DNA of 64,000 nt from an uncultured Lachnospiraceae bacterium. Its GTDB lineage: Bacteria > Bacillota > Clostridia > Lachnospirales > Lachnospiraceae. Under the pieces are notes generated by a model. It was not told the origin of the DNA and made no database searches. It saw only the letters and a program-made list of their open reading frames with translations. A program made the translations under genes and the position numbers. Shown piece after piece: positions 9,339-18,472 of this stretch. The DNA lies in contig CALWLY010000002.1 in the NCBI GenBank assembly GCA_944381635.1, forward strand, positions 124,001 to 188,000. Direction: 5' to 3'. How positions within the stretch are numbered: position 1 is the stretch's first letter; every line of letters begins with the position of its first letter.

Positions 9339-9367
9339 ATTATATATAATGCGGGCAATTCTGTCAA
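9339..9367 (-). promoter_or_regulatory. Perfect-consensus SigA promoter of the his operon
   Basis: The minus strand reads TTGACA (9367-9362), exactly 17 bp, then TATAAT (9344-9339). The expected start is near 9332, about 70 nt before the hisZ ATG. That leaves no room for a T-box leader, so any control must be by a repressor, which is not identified. Confidence 0.88.
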
Positions 9368-9421
9368 CCACTATTTGAAAAAGCAACTATAGGGAAAATC
9401 CTTCTTTCTGGCATTTCCTTT

Positions 9422-9961
9422 TTAAAAATCCGGTCTTTCCTCCAGATCTTTTTGTATCATGTCAAGATAAGGCACCATGATCCCATTTTTCTGGGGCAGA
9501 AAATATTCCGGATTTAATTCGTCATACCGGAAACTTTTACGCCCTCCGCTTTGGGCTCTGTCCCAGAAAAACCGCAGATGCTCGTAAGGCAGATAATAAA
9601 ACTGATTGCGGCTTGTATAATAAATGAGGAAAAAGGCAATGCCCTTCTGCTTTTCAAAATTTCCCATAAACTCCACCTGATGGGCATGGATGTTCTGCAG
9701 GCTGAACGTATCCACTGCACATTCTTTTGCATCAAAACATACGGGAATGCCCTGGACTACACCGATATAGTCCACGGTACTTTTCTGATCAAAATATGCC
9801 AGTGTAATATGGCGCTTTTCCTTATCAATGCGAATGGGCGTGATGGGCGTAGGTATTTTCTGAATCAGCGCCAGCTGATGCTCCAGATATGTCTCGTTTG
9901 TCCTGTTAATCAGATCTTCCAGGGTAGAGCCCCTTAATCCTCTGGAATTCCAGGTTGCCAT
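9422..9961 (-). CDS. recU: Holliday junction resolvase RecU
   Basis: The 179-aa product matches RecU of Gram-positive bacteria: NSRGLRGSTLEDLINRTNE at the N-terminus, STVDYIGV, the catalytic-type FDAKE, and NIHAHQVEFM. RecU cuts four-way junctions during recombination and chromosome segregation, the job done by RuvC elsewhere; RuvA and RuvB are encoded at 38.8-40.5 kb. GAGAGG precedes the ATG. The gene stands apart from the his operon, whose promoter lies just downstream of its stop. Confidence 0.9.
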   Translation of the reverse strand: MATWNSRGLRGSTLEDLINRTNETYLEHQLALIQKIPTPITPIRIDKEKRHITLAYFDQKSTVDYIGVVQGIPVCFDAKECAVDTFSLQNIHAHQVEFMGNFEKQKGIAFFLIYYTSRNQFYYLPYEHLRFFWDRAQSGGRKSFRYDELNPEYFLPQKNGIMVPYLDMIQKDLEERPDF

Positions 9962-10039
9962 TTCTAAAAACCTCTCTTTTTTGTATACTTTTCAGTTGTC
10001 TGCTTTGGGCAGCATCAGTGTACAGGGAGACAATACGCC

Positions 10040-11122
10040 TCAGTCCTGTAATCTTCGGAAAATCTCCGGTTCTTTCGCTGTCAGAATTTTTCCGGAAAGC
10101 ACCTCGAAAGGAGTCGCCATTTTCTCCGGGAACTCTACCCGGTAAGCGTGAAGGAGCTGGCTTTTCACTCCCCTACCTGCATACTTTCTGTTAAAAGACG
10201 GATCCCCGTATTTTGCATCCCCCAAAAGCGGATGGCCGATGCTGGCCAAATGCGCACGTATCTGATGGGTTTTCCCGGTAAAAAGCTCGGCTTCCACATA
10301 TGTGCAGTCCTCCAACCAGGCCAGAGGGCGGATTCCCGTCTTTATTTCTTCCACTTTCTGTTTCTTATCGATACGGCTTTGCGGCTTTGTATTAAAAATC
10401 ATGACCTGATTGGTTTTTTTGTCCTTTATCAGCCAGCTTTGCAGCAATTTTTCCTCTTCCAGCCTGCCTTTTACAAACAATCGATAGTATTTATGTACAC
10501 TCCGATCCCGCAGCAATCCGGAAAGCATCTGCGTTCCTGCCAGAGATTTTCCGCACAGAACCAGACCGCTTGTGTTTCTGTCCAGACGATTGCACACCGA
10601 AGGCCGAAATGTATTTAGTTCTTCCGGTGAAATTTCTTTGCGGGCAAGCAGATATCCGACCAGCCACTCATTTAAAGAATAGTCTCCGGGATTTGCTTTC
10701 TGTGTCAAAATTCCCGCCGGCTTATTTACTGCCAGAATGTGTCTGTCTTCATAGATTATCTCAAGGTTCCCTATTTTGTGAAAAGCATTTTTGTACTCCC
10801 GCAAAATGTCCGGGGTGCCTTTTTCTTTACTTGGGGAAGCACTGCCGGCACTTCTTTTTACCTCATCTTTTTTATCAGATTGGCCTTCGGACCCCAAAAC
10901 CTGTCCCCGAAACTTTTCTATCGTTTCGTCCGCCAGAAAAAGCTGGATGCAATCCCCTTCCGCCAGTTTTTCCTTTCCCTCACATTTTTTTCCGTTTAAA
11001 GTAATATTTTTCTTTCGCATCATCTTAAAAAGGAAGCCGCTTCCAGCTTCCTTCAAATATTTATGCAAAAATTTATCCAGCCGCTGCCCCGCTTCATTAG
11101 AACGGATCCTGATTTCCTTCAC
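10040..11122 (-). CDS. RluA-family 23S rRNA pseudouridine synthase
   Basis: The 360-aa product has an N-terminal S4 RNA-binding domain (residues about 1-85: RLDKFLHKYL, then KKNITLNGKK) and a RluA catalytic domain from about residue 120. The signature NRLDRNTSGLVL contains the catalytic Asp, and GKTHQIRAHLASIGHPLLGD is the second motif. A charged Lys/Ser-rich linker of about 35 residues lies between the domains. The start is GTG at 11122, with GGGAGG upstream. The target uridine cannot be assigned from sequence alone. Confidence 0.9.
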   Translation of the reverse strand: MKEIRIRSNEAGQRLDKFLHKYLKEAGSGFLFKMMRKKNITLNGKKCEGKEKLAEGDCIQLFLADETIEKFRGQVLGSEGQSDKKDEVKRSAGSASPSKEKGTPDILREYKNAFHKIGNLEIIYEDRHILAVNKPAGILTQKANPGDYSLNEWLVGYLLARKEISPEELNTFRPSVCNRLDRNTSGLVLCGKSLAGTQMLSGLLRDRSVHKYYRLFVKGRLEEEKLLQSWLIKDKKTNQVMIFNTKPQSRIDKKQKVEEIKTGIRPLAWLEDCTYVEAELFTGKTHQIRAHLASIGHPLLGDAKYGDPSFNRKYAGRGVKSQLLHAYRVEFPEKMATPFEVLSGKILTAKEPEIFRRLQD

Positions 11123-11149
11123 CGGCTTTTCCTCCCTGCTGTTTCTTTT

Positions 11150-11719
11150 TCAAAGTGAGATTGCTTTCAGCAATCCCTCGATGTTTCCTGCCATATTGCT
11201 GTCTTCTATCTCTCTTTTCAGTCTTTTCTGGTAGATGTTTAAGTCTGTAAAAATCTTGACCGTGACGTCTTTGTATCCGTTTTGAGCCAGCATGCCGTGA
11301 AGATGTTTTTCACAGGAAGCCGCCACATCTTCTTTTTTCCCTTTTGTCCTGTCAGAAAGCAGGCCTATCACCGCTTTTTCACGTACCTGCATATGGAAAA
11401 CCTCGTAGTTTTTCTCATAGCTTGTAAAATACATATCCCAAAGCACACCCGGGATATGCTCGGTATCTTTCAGCTTTTCATAGATGGCTTCCGGGCAGCC
11501 CTTTGCCCTCAAAAGCATGATCATACCCACAGCGCTTTTACATGCGGGCAGACATCCAAGTACCGCTACTATAGTCAGCAGGTTTTTGTTGGTTCCTGTG
11601 CTGACCCACCCTATTATATAAACAGAAAGAGCTGCCGCAAGCATAATTGCTGTCCGGATTATCGCTGTCTTTTTACTGTATGTAAGATATCCATACTGCC
11701 CTTTTTTCTTTTTTTTCAT
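11150..11719 (-). CDS. Membrane protein of unknown function with cytoplasmic-type C-terminal domain
   Basis: The 189-aa product has a Lys-rich start (MKKKKKGQYG), two hydrophobic segments at about residues 20-40 and 46-70 (IIRTAIMLAAALSVYIIGW, then LLTIVAVLGCLPACKSAVGM), and a C-terminal domain of about 110 residues with alternating charged and hydrophobic residues. It sits between an SDR gene and the RluA gene on the same strand, with gaps of about 20-30 bp. I do not recognise the family. Confidence 0.7.
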   Translation of the reverse strand: MKKKKKGQYGYLTYSKKTAIIRTAIMLAAALSVYIIGWVSTGTNKNLLTIVAVLGCLPACKSAVGMIMLLRAKGCPEAIYEKLKDTEHIPGVLWDMYFTSYEKNYEVFHMQVREKAVIGLLSDRTKGKKEDVAASCEKHLHGMLAQNGYKDVTVKIFTDLNIYQKRLKREIEDSNMAGNIEGLLKAISL

Positions 11720-11740
11720 ATATCAAGTCCCTGCTTTCTG

Positions 11741-12502
11741 TCATTTTAAAAGTCCGACGATTTTGAGCAAAAAGCCATGGGGCAGCACTTTCGTGAAAAA
11801 CCAGAACAGGCGAATCCACGGAGAACATACAGACATAGCTTTTCTTTTTCCCGCCGCCTCTATGGCTTCTCTTACCACTTTGTCCGCATTGACAAACGTA
11901 AGTTTTTTTATCGCCAGTGTTTTTCCGTAACGTTCAGCCGTATCAAAGAATTCTGTGCGCACCGGTCCCGGGCAGACAGCTGTCACGATGATTTCCCTCG
12001 GTCTTAATTCTTCCCTGAGTGCCCTGGAAAAACTCAGTACATAGGCTTTGGTAGCTGCATATACAGCAAATCCGGGCTGAGGCAGAAAAGCTGCAGAGCT
12101 TGCCAGCTGAATAATGCGGCTTTTTCTTCTCATGTAAGGAATACACAGATAAGTGACCTCTGTCAGTGCCATGCAGTTTAAATCCAGCATTCCTGTCTGT
12201 TCCTTTAATTCCATTTCTGAAAATTTTCCCATAATCCCGTAACCAGCACAGTTGACCAAAACTCTCACGACAGGGTTTTCCCTGCGCAGAAGTTCTTTTA
12301 ATTCTTCTCTTTCCATAGCATCCGTCAGGTCCATGGTGATAACTCTTGTTTTATGGTTCAATTTCTCAGAAAGTTCATCCAGCCTGTCCTTCCTTCTGGC
12401 AATCAGCCAAAACTCATCCACACTTTTTAAAATGTTGTCAAACTGCAGTGCAAATTCTGCTCCGATTCCGGAAGATGCGCCGGTAATGATAGCTATATTC
12501 AT
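11741..12502 (-). CDS. Short-chain dehydrogenase/reductase
   Basis: The 253-aa product has the classical SDR fold: TGASSGIG near the N-terminus for NAD(P) binding, NCAGYGIMG, a catalytic Ser in LASSAAF, and YAATK as the YxxxK motif. The hydrophobic C-terminus (WIRLFWFFTKVLPHGFLLKI) suggests membrane attachment, as in some DltE/YqjQ-type SDRs. I use the ATG at 12502 because GGGG lies upstream and the Rossmann strand starts there. The substrate is unknown. Confidence 0.85.
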   Translation of the reverse strand: MNIAIITGASSGIGAEFALQFDNILKSVDEFWLIARRKDRLDELSEKLNHKTRVITMDLTDAMEREELKELLRRENPVVRVLVNCAGYGIMGKFSEMELKEQTGMLDLNCMALTEVTYLCIPYMRRKSRIIQLASSAAFLPQPGFAVYAATKAYVLSFSRALREELRPREIIVTAVCPGPVRTEFFDTAERYGKTLAIKKLTFVNADKVVREAIEAAGKRKAMSVCSPWIRLFWFFTKVLPHGFLLKIVGLLK

Positions 12503-12646
12503 AAAATTCCCCGCTTTCTGCAACATCTGCAGCAATAAAAAACCTGCTGCGCAAACGCTCTATAATCATGAATAAACCATATATAATAAATCTGTAAATC
12601 CGTTTCTGGTTTTTCTGCAATAGTAACCTGTTGGCTATATCCTAAC

Positions 12647-14686
12647 TCAGCCCTTCTTTTTGTGTACGTTTCTTATGGTCTTTTTACGTCCGCTTTTTCC
12701 TTTTGCGGAATTTTTTCCAAAACTGTCTGTATAACCTGACATGTTTCCGGAAATATTTTTCCTTCCCCGAGGGTCCCCTTTCTGGTTCCCCTCACTGCGC
12801 CGTCCATCCCAGGCTCCAGCCCGCGCTTTCTGTTCTCCGCGCCCGCCCGTTCGTGAAGTGCCATCATATTTTCCGGAAAAACCGACTTTTTTTCTGGGAC
12901 GAATCAGACATTTTTTATCGTAGCCGATCAAATCTTCTCTTCCTGCCTTTTTCAGCGCTTCCTCCACCAAGTCGTAGTTCGCCGGATTGCGGTACTGAAT
13001 CAACGCTCGCTGCATTGCCTTCTCATGAGGATTTTTGCACACGTATACCGGCTTTCCGTCCCTTGGATCGATTTCCGTATAGTACATGACTGTTGATATC
13101 GTAGAGGGCGTGGGATAAAAATCCTGTACCTGTTCCGGCATGTAACCCAAATCTCTTAAATATTCAGCAAGTTCCACGGCTTCTTTTATAGTCGAACCGG
13201 GGTGAGAGGACATAAGATAGGGAACAAGAAACTGTTTTTTCCCGATTTTTTCATTCAGCTGTTTATATTTTTTCTGAAATTTTTCGTAAACCGCATTTTC
13301 CGGTTTTCCCATGCGGCACAATACCGCGTCTGAAATATGCTCCGGAGCGACTTTAAGCTGACCGCTGACATGATGTTCCACCAGCTCTTTGAAAAAAGTA
13401 TCATCCGGATCCGCCAGCAGATAATCAAATCGAATTCCTGAGCGGATAAAGACTTTTTTGACTCCCGGAAGTTCTCTCAGCGTTCTTAACAAGGTAAGAT
13501 AATCACTGTGATCTGCTTTCATATTCGGGCAGGGTTTCGGGAACAGACACTGTCTGTTTTTGCACACGCCCACTGCCATCTGTTTTTCGCAGGACGGTGC
13601 CCTGAAGTTTGCAGTAGGACCTCCCACATCGTGAATATATCCTTTGAAATCCGGCTCCTGAATCAGCTGCTTCGCCTCACTGACAATAGACTCATGACTT
13701 CTTACCTGCACAATTCTTCCCTGATGAAAAGTCAGAGCACAGAAGTTACATCCTCCAAAGCATCCTCTATTGCTGATCAGCGAAAACTTGATTTCCCGAA
13801 TGGCTGGTACGCCGCCTTTTTCTTCATAGGAAGGGTGATAAGTCCTCTGATAAGGAAGTGCATACACATCATCCATTTCCTGCGTAGTAAGGGGCGGCTG
13901 CGGAGAGTTCTGTACCACATAAACACCGTTAGGATACGGCTCCACCAGAACCTTACCGTTGAAAGGATCCGTATTATTGTACTGGATCATGAAGCTTTTT
14001 GCATACTCTCTCTTATCCGCTTTCATCTCGTCATAAGATGGCAGAATTTCCTCATTGTAAATGCCGCTTATATCTTTTGTCTTATAAACTATTCCCGGCA
14101 CAAACGTGATATCTTTCACTGCGATTCCACTGTTTAGGGCATCTGCAATTTCCAGAATGGATTTTTCTCCCATGCCGTAGGAAATCAGATCCGCCTGACT
14201 GTCCAAAAGAATTGAGCGCTTAAAAGAATCGGTCCAGTAATCATAATGTGCCATACGGCGCAGACTGGCCTCAATTCCTCCGATAATAATCGGTACATCC
14301 CGATACGTGCGGCGAATCAGATTGCAGTAAACTACCGTGGCGTGATCCGGCCGTTTGTATGCTTCTCCTCCCGGAGTATAGGCGTCGGTAGGTCTGTGCT
14401 TTTTGGATACAAAGTAATGATTTACCATAGAATCCATATTGCCTGCGCTGACCAGAAATCCCAGCCTGGGTCTTCCAAAAACATCAATGCTCTTCTCATC
14501 TTTCCAGTCGGGCTGAGCAATGATGCCGATCTTATAACCATGTGCATCCAAAATCCTTGTTATCACGGCATGTCCAAAGGATGGATGATCCACATAGGCA
14601 TCTCCGCAGACATAGACAAAATCCATCTGACTGATGCCCCGTTCCAACATTTCTTCTCTCGAAATCGGTAAAAATCCCTCTGTCAC
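12647..14686 (-). CDS. YgiQ-family radical SAM protein
   Basis: The 679-aa product starts GFLPIS after a GTG at 14686; AAGGAGG lies six bases upstream, and the 37 codons further upstream belong to the HAD gene's other frame. The radical SAM cluster is RGCFGGCNFCALTFHQGR (CxxxCxxC), preceded by the YgiQ-type N-terminal domain (FGHAVITRIL, GGIEASLRRMAHYDYW). The last 80 or so residues form a basic, Gly/Arg/Lys-rich tail ending NVHKKKG. The family's reaction is unknown. The gene follows the HAD gene by 11 bp. Confidence 0.9.
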   Translation of the reverse strand: MTEGFLPISREEMLERGISQMDFVYVCGDAYVDHPSFGHAVITRILDAHGYKIGIIAQPDWKDEKSIDVFGRPRLGFLVSAGNMDSMVNHYFVSKKHRPTDAYTPGGEAYKRPDHATVVYCNLIRRTYRDVPIIIGGIEASLRRMAHYDYWTDSFKRSILLDSQADLISYGMGEKSILEIADALNSGIAVKDITFVPGIVYKTKDISGIYNEEILPSYDEMKADKREYAKSFMIQYNNTDPFNGKVLVEPYPNGVYVVQNSPQPPLTTQEMDDVYALPYQRTYHPSYEEKGGVPAIREIKFSLISNRGCFGGCNFCALTFHQGRIVQVRSHESIVSEAKQLIQEPDFKGYIHDVGGPTANFRAPSCEKQMAVGVCKNRQCLFPKPCPNMKADHSDYLTLLRTLRELPGVKKVFIRSGIRFDYLLADPDDTFFKELVEHHVSGQLKVAPEHISDAVLCRMGKPENAVYEKFQKKYKQLNEKIGKKQFLVPYLMSSHPGSTIKEAVELAEYLRDLGYMPEQVQDFYPTPSTISTVMYYTEIDPRDGKPVYVCKNPHEKAMQRALIQYRNPANYDLVEEALKKAGREDLIGYDKKCLIRPRKKVGFSGKYDGTSRTGGRGEQKARAGAWDGRRSEGNQKGDPRGRKNISGNMSGYTDSFGKNSAKGKSGRKKTIRNVHKKKG

Positions 14687-14697
14687 AATCGTCCTCC

Positions 14698-15360
14698 TTA
14701 CAGATCCCAGACCTGGCGATAATCTTTGATATAATAATCTGCCAGTTTCTTTTTTTCTTCCACAATGTCCATGGAGTAATCGTCTTCCACAGCGCACACT
14801 TTCATACCGGCAGACTTTCCGGCCTGAATTCCCGGCAGAATATCTTCAAATACCAGGCAGTGTTTCGGTTCAACTCCCAGCCTTTTTGCCACCTCTAAAT
14901 AAATATCCGGCTCCGGCTTGCTCTTTCCTATATCACAGCCTGTCAGGATACAGGAAAAGAAATCATTCAGTCCGTGGGCATCTGCCACAGCAGAAACCAG
15001 TTCCCTGGAGTTGCTTGTGGCGATTCCAAGGCGAATCCCCTGTTCCAGACACCAGTAAAGAAACTCGGCAGCCCCTTCTTTTAAAGGCACTTCTCTCGTA
15101 TATTTTTCCCATGCCATTTTATTCCACGTTTCTTTGATCTGTTCCACCTCGTCCGGAAGCTGAAAGCGTTCCTTAAAATATCTGGCTGTCTCGGAGAAGC
15201 TGAATCCTTCAATGGCTTCCTGCAAATCCTCCGGAACGGTAAGACCATACTGCCCCAAATATTCCACATCTATTTTCTTCCACATCCACATAGAATCAAT
15301 CAAAGTTCCATCCAGGTCAAAAATCACTGCCCGGACATCTTTCAGCATATCTTTGCTCAT
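14698..15360 (-). CDS. HAD-superfamily phosphatase, beta-phosphoglucomutase-like
   Basis: The 220-aa product has motif I FDLDGTLIDS, motif II ATSNSREL, and KSKPEPD followed by VFEDILPGIQAG for motifs III and IV. The helical cap between motifs I and II is of the beta-phosphoglucomutase type. It is a soluble hydrolase of a small phosphorylated metabolite; the substrate cannot be read from sequence. The ATG at 15360 overlaps the stop of the rsuA-like gene (ATGA), so I prefer it to an ATG 15 codons upstream. Confidence 0.88.
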   Translation of the reverse strand: MSKDMLKDVRAVIFDLDGTLIDSMWMWKKIDVEYLGQYGLTVPEDLQEAIEGFSFSETARYFKERFQLPDEVEQIKETWNKMAWEKYTREVPLKEGAAEFLYWCLEQGIRLGIATSNSRELVSAVADAHGLNDFFSCILTGCDIGKSKPEPDIYLEVAKRLGVEPKHCLVFEDILPGIQAGKSAGMKVCAVEDDYSMDIVEEKKKLADYYIKDYRQVWDL

Positions 15361-16061
15361 ATACCAAGTGCTTTCCTTTCTTCCTTTGTCAGGGGTCTGT
15401 AACATCCCTTTTCCAATGTCTCATCCAGTTTCAGCTCACCCATGGAAATTCTTTTCAGATAAATCACCTCATTGCCCACCGCTTGCAGCATTCTTTTGAC
15501 CTGATGAAATTTACCTTCGGTGATCGTCAAATAGATGGCGCTTTCCCCTTCTTCCGGCACATACTCCGCTTTTGCCGGAAGGGTGAGTTTTTCCTCTCCG
15601 ATATCAACACCGGCTTTTAATTTTTCAAGGCTTTCTTTTTCCACCGGCCTTTTTGTCTTTACATAATAAGTTTTTTCCACATGTTTTTTGGGGGAGAGAA
15701 GTCTGTGTGCCAGCTCGCCGTCATTGGTGATCAGCATCAGCCCTTCCGTGTCTTTGTCAAGCCTTCCCACCGGAGAAAGATTTTTTCCGGGAGCATCCTG
15801 CAAAAGGTCCAGCACTGTTTTGTCAAAATTATCTCTTGTAGCGCTGACAACTCCTGCCGGTTTGTTGAGCATATAATAGACAAGAGATTCTCCCCCGATC
15901 AGCCGACCATCTACTGTCACCTGCGCATTTTCGTCAATCTTGCTCTCAGGCTTTTTCTCTACAAGACCGTTTACGCAGACTCTGCCTTTGCGAATAAGCT
16001 CTTTGACCTGGCTTCGGCTTCCTTCCTGTCTGTCGCACAAAAATTTATCCAGACGAATCAC
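15357..16061 (-). CDS. RsuA-family 16S rRNA pseudouridine synthase
   Basis: The 234-aa product has an N-terminal S4 domain (RLDKFLCDRQEGSRSQVKEL) and the catalytic motif VGRLDKDTEGLMLITNDGEL, whose Asp is the nucleophile. KFHQVKRML is the closing motif. RsuA-type enzymes modify small-subunit rRNA, classically U516. Translation starts at GTG 16061 after GGGAG. It is coupled by ATGA to the HAD gene. Confidence 0.9.
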   Translation of the reverse strand: MIRLDKFLCDRQEGSRSQVKELIRKGRVCVNGLVEKKPESKIDENAQVTVDGRLIGGESLVYYMLNKPAGVVSATRDNFDKTVLDLLQDAPGKNLSPVGRLDKDTEGLMLITNDGELAHRLLSPKKHVEKTYYVKTKRPVEKESLEKLKAGVDIGEEKLTLPAKAEYVPEEGESAIYLTITEGKFHQVKRMLQAVGNEVIYLKRISMGELKLDETLEKGCYRPLTKEERKALGI

Positions 16062-16239
16062 ATTTTTCTCCCTTCCGCAGTATCTCTATTCTTTCAATCT
16101 ATAAAACCTGTCTTTTCTTTTGCAGCCATTTTCAAATCACAGCTTTACTCATGGATTTATCGCCCGGCACATATAGTTTACCAATAGGTTTTCTATGGGC
16201 TGATATGTCCGGTCACGATCACTCTGAAAGGGGATTTCC

Positions 16240-17169
16240 ATGAAAAAAAGCTTCCTAAAAGCAGGACTTCTTTTACTTTTCATTCTCCTCACTGCCTGCA
16301 TGCTTATCTATAACAAAGAGGCCCTGTCGCTGACTTTAACCGGACTTACTCTCTGGTTTGAAAAAATGATACCGGCCCTTCTCCCTTTTATGATTCTGTC
16401 CGGAATCTTAATCCGCCTCGGACTTTCCGATTCTTTTGCCAGACTGTTTTCCCCTGTTTTAAGACCGCTCTTTTCTCTTTCCGACTCCTGCATTTATGTT
16501 ATTGTCATCGGATTCCTCTGCGGCTTTCCTATGGGAGCAAGGGTTTGCGCCGAAAGCTATCAGCGCGGCAAGATCAGCAAAAAAGAGGCCTCTCTTCTGC
16601 TTGCTTTCTGCAATAATATAGGACCGGTCTATTTTACAGGCTATGTACTGCATTTGTTTTCTGTAAAATATCCGTTATTCTTTTTTGCGGGAATGTATTT
16701 GATTCCTCTGTTTTACGGAATTTTGCTTCGCTATACGATGTACCGCGACATTCCCCGCTGTCATACAAAATCCGGAAAACAGCCGCTTCCACTGATCGGA
16801 GTGAAAGAACTCCTTCTTTCTACAGATGAAGCGATATTGGCAGCCCTTTCCTCCATCACAGCACTTGGAGGATATATGATTCTTTTCAACCTTCTCTACC
16901 TGCTTCCCTCACTTTTTTTCAAGCAGGCACCTTTTTTGCAGCTTCTCTCCGGATGCCTTCTGGAAATTACAAGCGGACTTGCCAGGCTTCCCGAAAACTA
17001 TGCCTTTTATGCATTTATTTTACTTCCTTTTGGCGGATTTTCCTGCATTGCTCAGACATATAACATGATCAGAGACACCGATTTATCCCTGAACCACTAT
17101 ATCTTTCACAAAATCATTCAGACAGTATTCAGCTTTTCCTACTACACAGTCCTTTTTCATTTTCTTTAA
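16240..17169 (+). CDS. YlbJ-like integral membrane protein (nucleoside-recognition/Gate family)
   Basis: The 309-aa product is hydrophobic, with about eight membrane segments. It shows FLCGFPMGARVCAESYQRGKI and LAFCNNIGPVYFTGYVL, the paired conserved loops of the sporulation membrane protein YlbJ and its relatives. AAAGGGGA precedes the ATG. It is one of the few plus-strand genes here, standing alone between the divergent rsuA-like gene and a convergent amidase. YlbJ is needed for spore formation in Bacillus; that this homologue does the same is inference. Confidence 0.8.
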   Translation: MKKSFLKAGLLLLFILLTACMLIYNKEALSLTLTGLTLWFEKMIPALLPFMILSGILIRLGLSDSFARLFSPVLRPLFSLSDSCIYVIVIGFLCGFPMGARVCAESYQRGKISKKEASLLLAFCNNIGPVYFTGYVLHLFSVKYPLFFFAGMYLIPLFYGILLRYTMYRDIPRCHTKSGKQPLPLIGVKELLLSTDEAILAALSSITALGGYMILFNLLYLLPSLFFKQAPFLQLLSGCLLEITSGLARLPENYAFYAFILLPFGGFSCIAQTYNMIRDTDLSLNHYIFHKIIQTVFSFSYYTVLFHFL

Positions 17170-17225
17170 TTATGGAAGTATTGGTCCCTACATACATCGG
17201 CCCAGTAATTTTCAAACCGCTTTAG

Positions 17226-18311
17226 TCAGCTTACCGTTACCGCATTGCTCAACGCTGTCAAATCGTATTGGTTGGAGACACGGAATATGACATTTGTCCC
17301 TGATGAAACCGGAATGGTTATCCTCATCTCTCCCTGACTGCCGCTTCCCGCAAGACTCTGGTTTGTCCAGGGAATATTAGAGCTGAAAGTTGCTCCCCCG
17401 TCTGTGCTGTAGCTGTAATAGAGCAATGCCGACTGAGAGTCACAGGATTTCAGGGAAAAAGAGGCCATTTTCTGACCATCGTCGTAACCAAGCAAAGAAG
17501 CGGTCACCCATTCCGGCCCTGTCACATCCGGCAGTGCCTTTCCTCCTGCAGGAGCTCCTGAAACCGGGTATGAGACATTCGTATAGTCAATACCGAGTGT
17601 TGCCGACTTTAGTTTCAAATATTTAGCGGCCGCAAGGGCATCTGTCACACCAAGCGCTGCGATTTTTTCCGGATTGCTTATAAGTGCGGCGTCATTTGCG
17701 TTATCCACAAAACAATGTTCCATTATTACACTGGGAATACCGTACGCTGTACATGCTCTTATAACGCCATAGTAATCTTTTCCTGTGGCTCCGATTCTCA
17801 CTTTAACGCCCCGCGGCAGTGTCTGGTACGCCGACTGCATTTCTTCCAGATAAAGCGATCCAAACGTTTGTCCTTTGGCATAACAATCGCCAAAAGCTGA
17901 GGTCCATACTTCTGTTCCGTATCTGTCATGAGTGCCAATACTGTTATAATGGATAGAGAAAAAAAAGTCCGCATCGTACGCTTTTGCGATATCAGCTCTT
18001 TGCTGCAGAGAAACCTCTCTGTCACTTTCTCTTGTGAGATATACTTTAACACCCTCAAATTGTTCCAATGTATTTTTCATTGCCTGGGCGGTAAGAAGTG
18101 TCATTGTTTTTTCCAAATAAGGACCTGTTTTGGTTCCTTCATTGGTTCCGCCCACACCGCCGTGTCCGGGATCAATCACGACCACAATCGGTTCTTTGGC
18201 CTGTACTGTTTGAATATTATTTTTCCATGGTACAGCTATCACTAAAATTCCTGCCATAACGCAGGGTAAAATTCTCTTTAACCATGTTTTTTTCGTAACA
18301 TTTTTCGCCAT
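17226..18311 (-). CDS. N-acetylmuramoyl-L-alanine amidase (Amidase_3), secreted
   Basis: The 361-aa product starts MAKNVTKKTWLKRILP, followed by a hydrophobic stretch (CVMAGILVIAVPW), so it is exported or membrane-anchored. The catalytic domain (residues about 45-240) has VVVIDPGHGG, a Glu in GPYLEK, FFSIHYN and MEHCFVDN, the zinc ligands and catalytic Glu of cell-wall amidases. The C-terminal 100 residues (ATLGIDYTNV, then GPEWVTASLLG) form a beta-rich domain of unknown role. The ATG at 18311 is chosen because the next upstream ATG would add 25 charged residues before the signal. Confidence 0.88.
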   Translation of the reverse strand: MAKNVTKKTWLKRILPCVMAGILVIAVPWKNNIQTVQAKEPIVVVIDPGHGGVGGTNEGTKTGPYLEKTMTLLTAQAMKNTLEQFEGVKVYLTRESDREVSLQQRADIAKAYDADFFFSIHYNSIGTHDRYGTEVWTSAFGDCYAKGQTFGSLYLEEMQSAYQTLPRGVKVRIGATGKDYYGVIRACTAYGIPSVIMEHCFVDNANDAALISNPEKIAALGVTDALAAAKYLKLKSATLGIDYTNVSYPVSGAPAGGKALPDVTGPEWVTASLLGYDDGQKMASFSLKSCDSQSALLYYSYSTDGGATFSSNIPWTNQSLAGSGSQGEMRITIPVSSGTNVIFRVSNQYDLTALSNAVTVS

Positions 18312-18472
18312 AGGTAATCTCTCATTCCATTTTTGTATACGATAGAAAAGAAGCTTCCCCTTCGCATCAAAAATTATCCCCGCCATTTATTCACCGGATA
18401 CAGACTTATATCTGACCCTGTGAAAAGAAAGGCAGGGATATCTTTTCATCTTTATGTAAATCCTCTGATGCT

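Noticed and set aside
16100-16240. SigE- or SigK-like promoter (CATATAGT) before the YlbJ-like gene
   Set aside because: The -10-like match has no convincing -35 partner, so it cannot be separated from chance.
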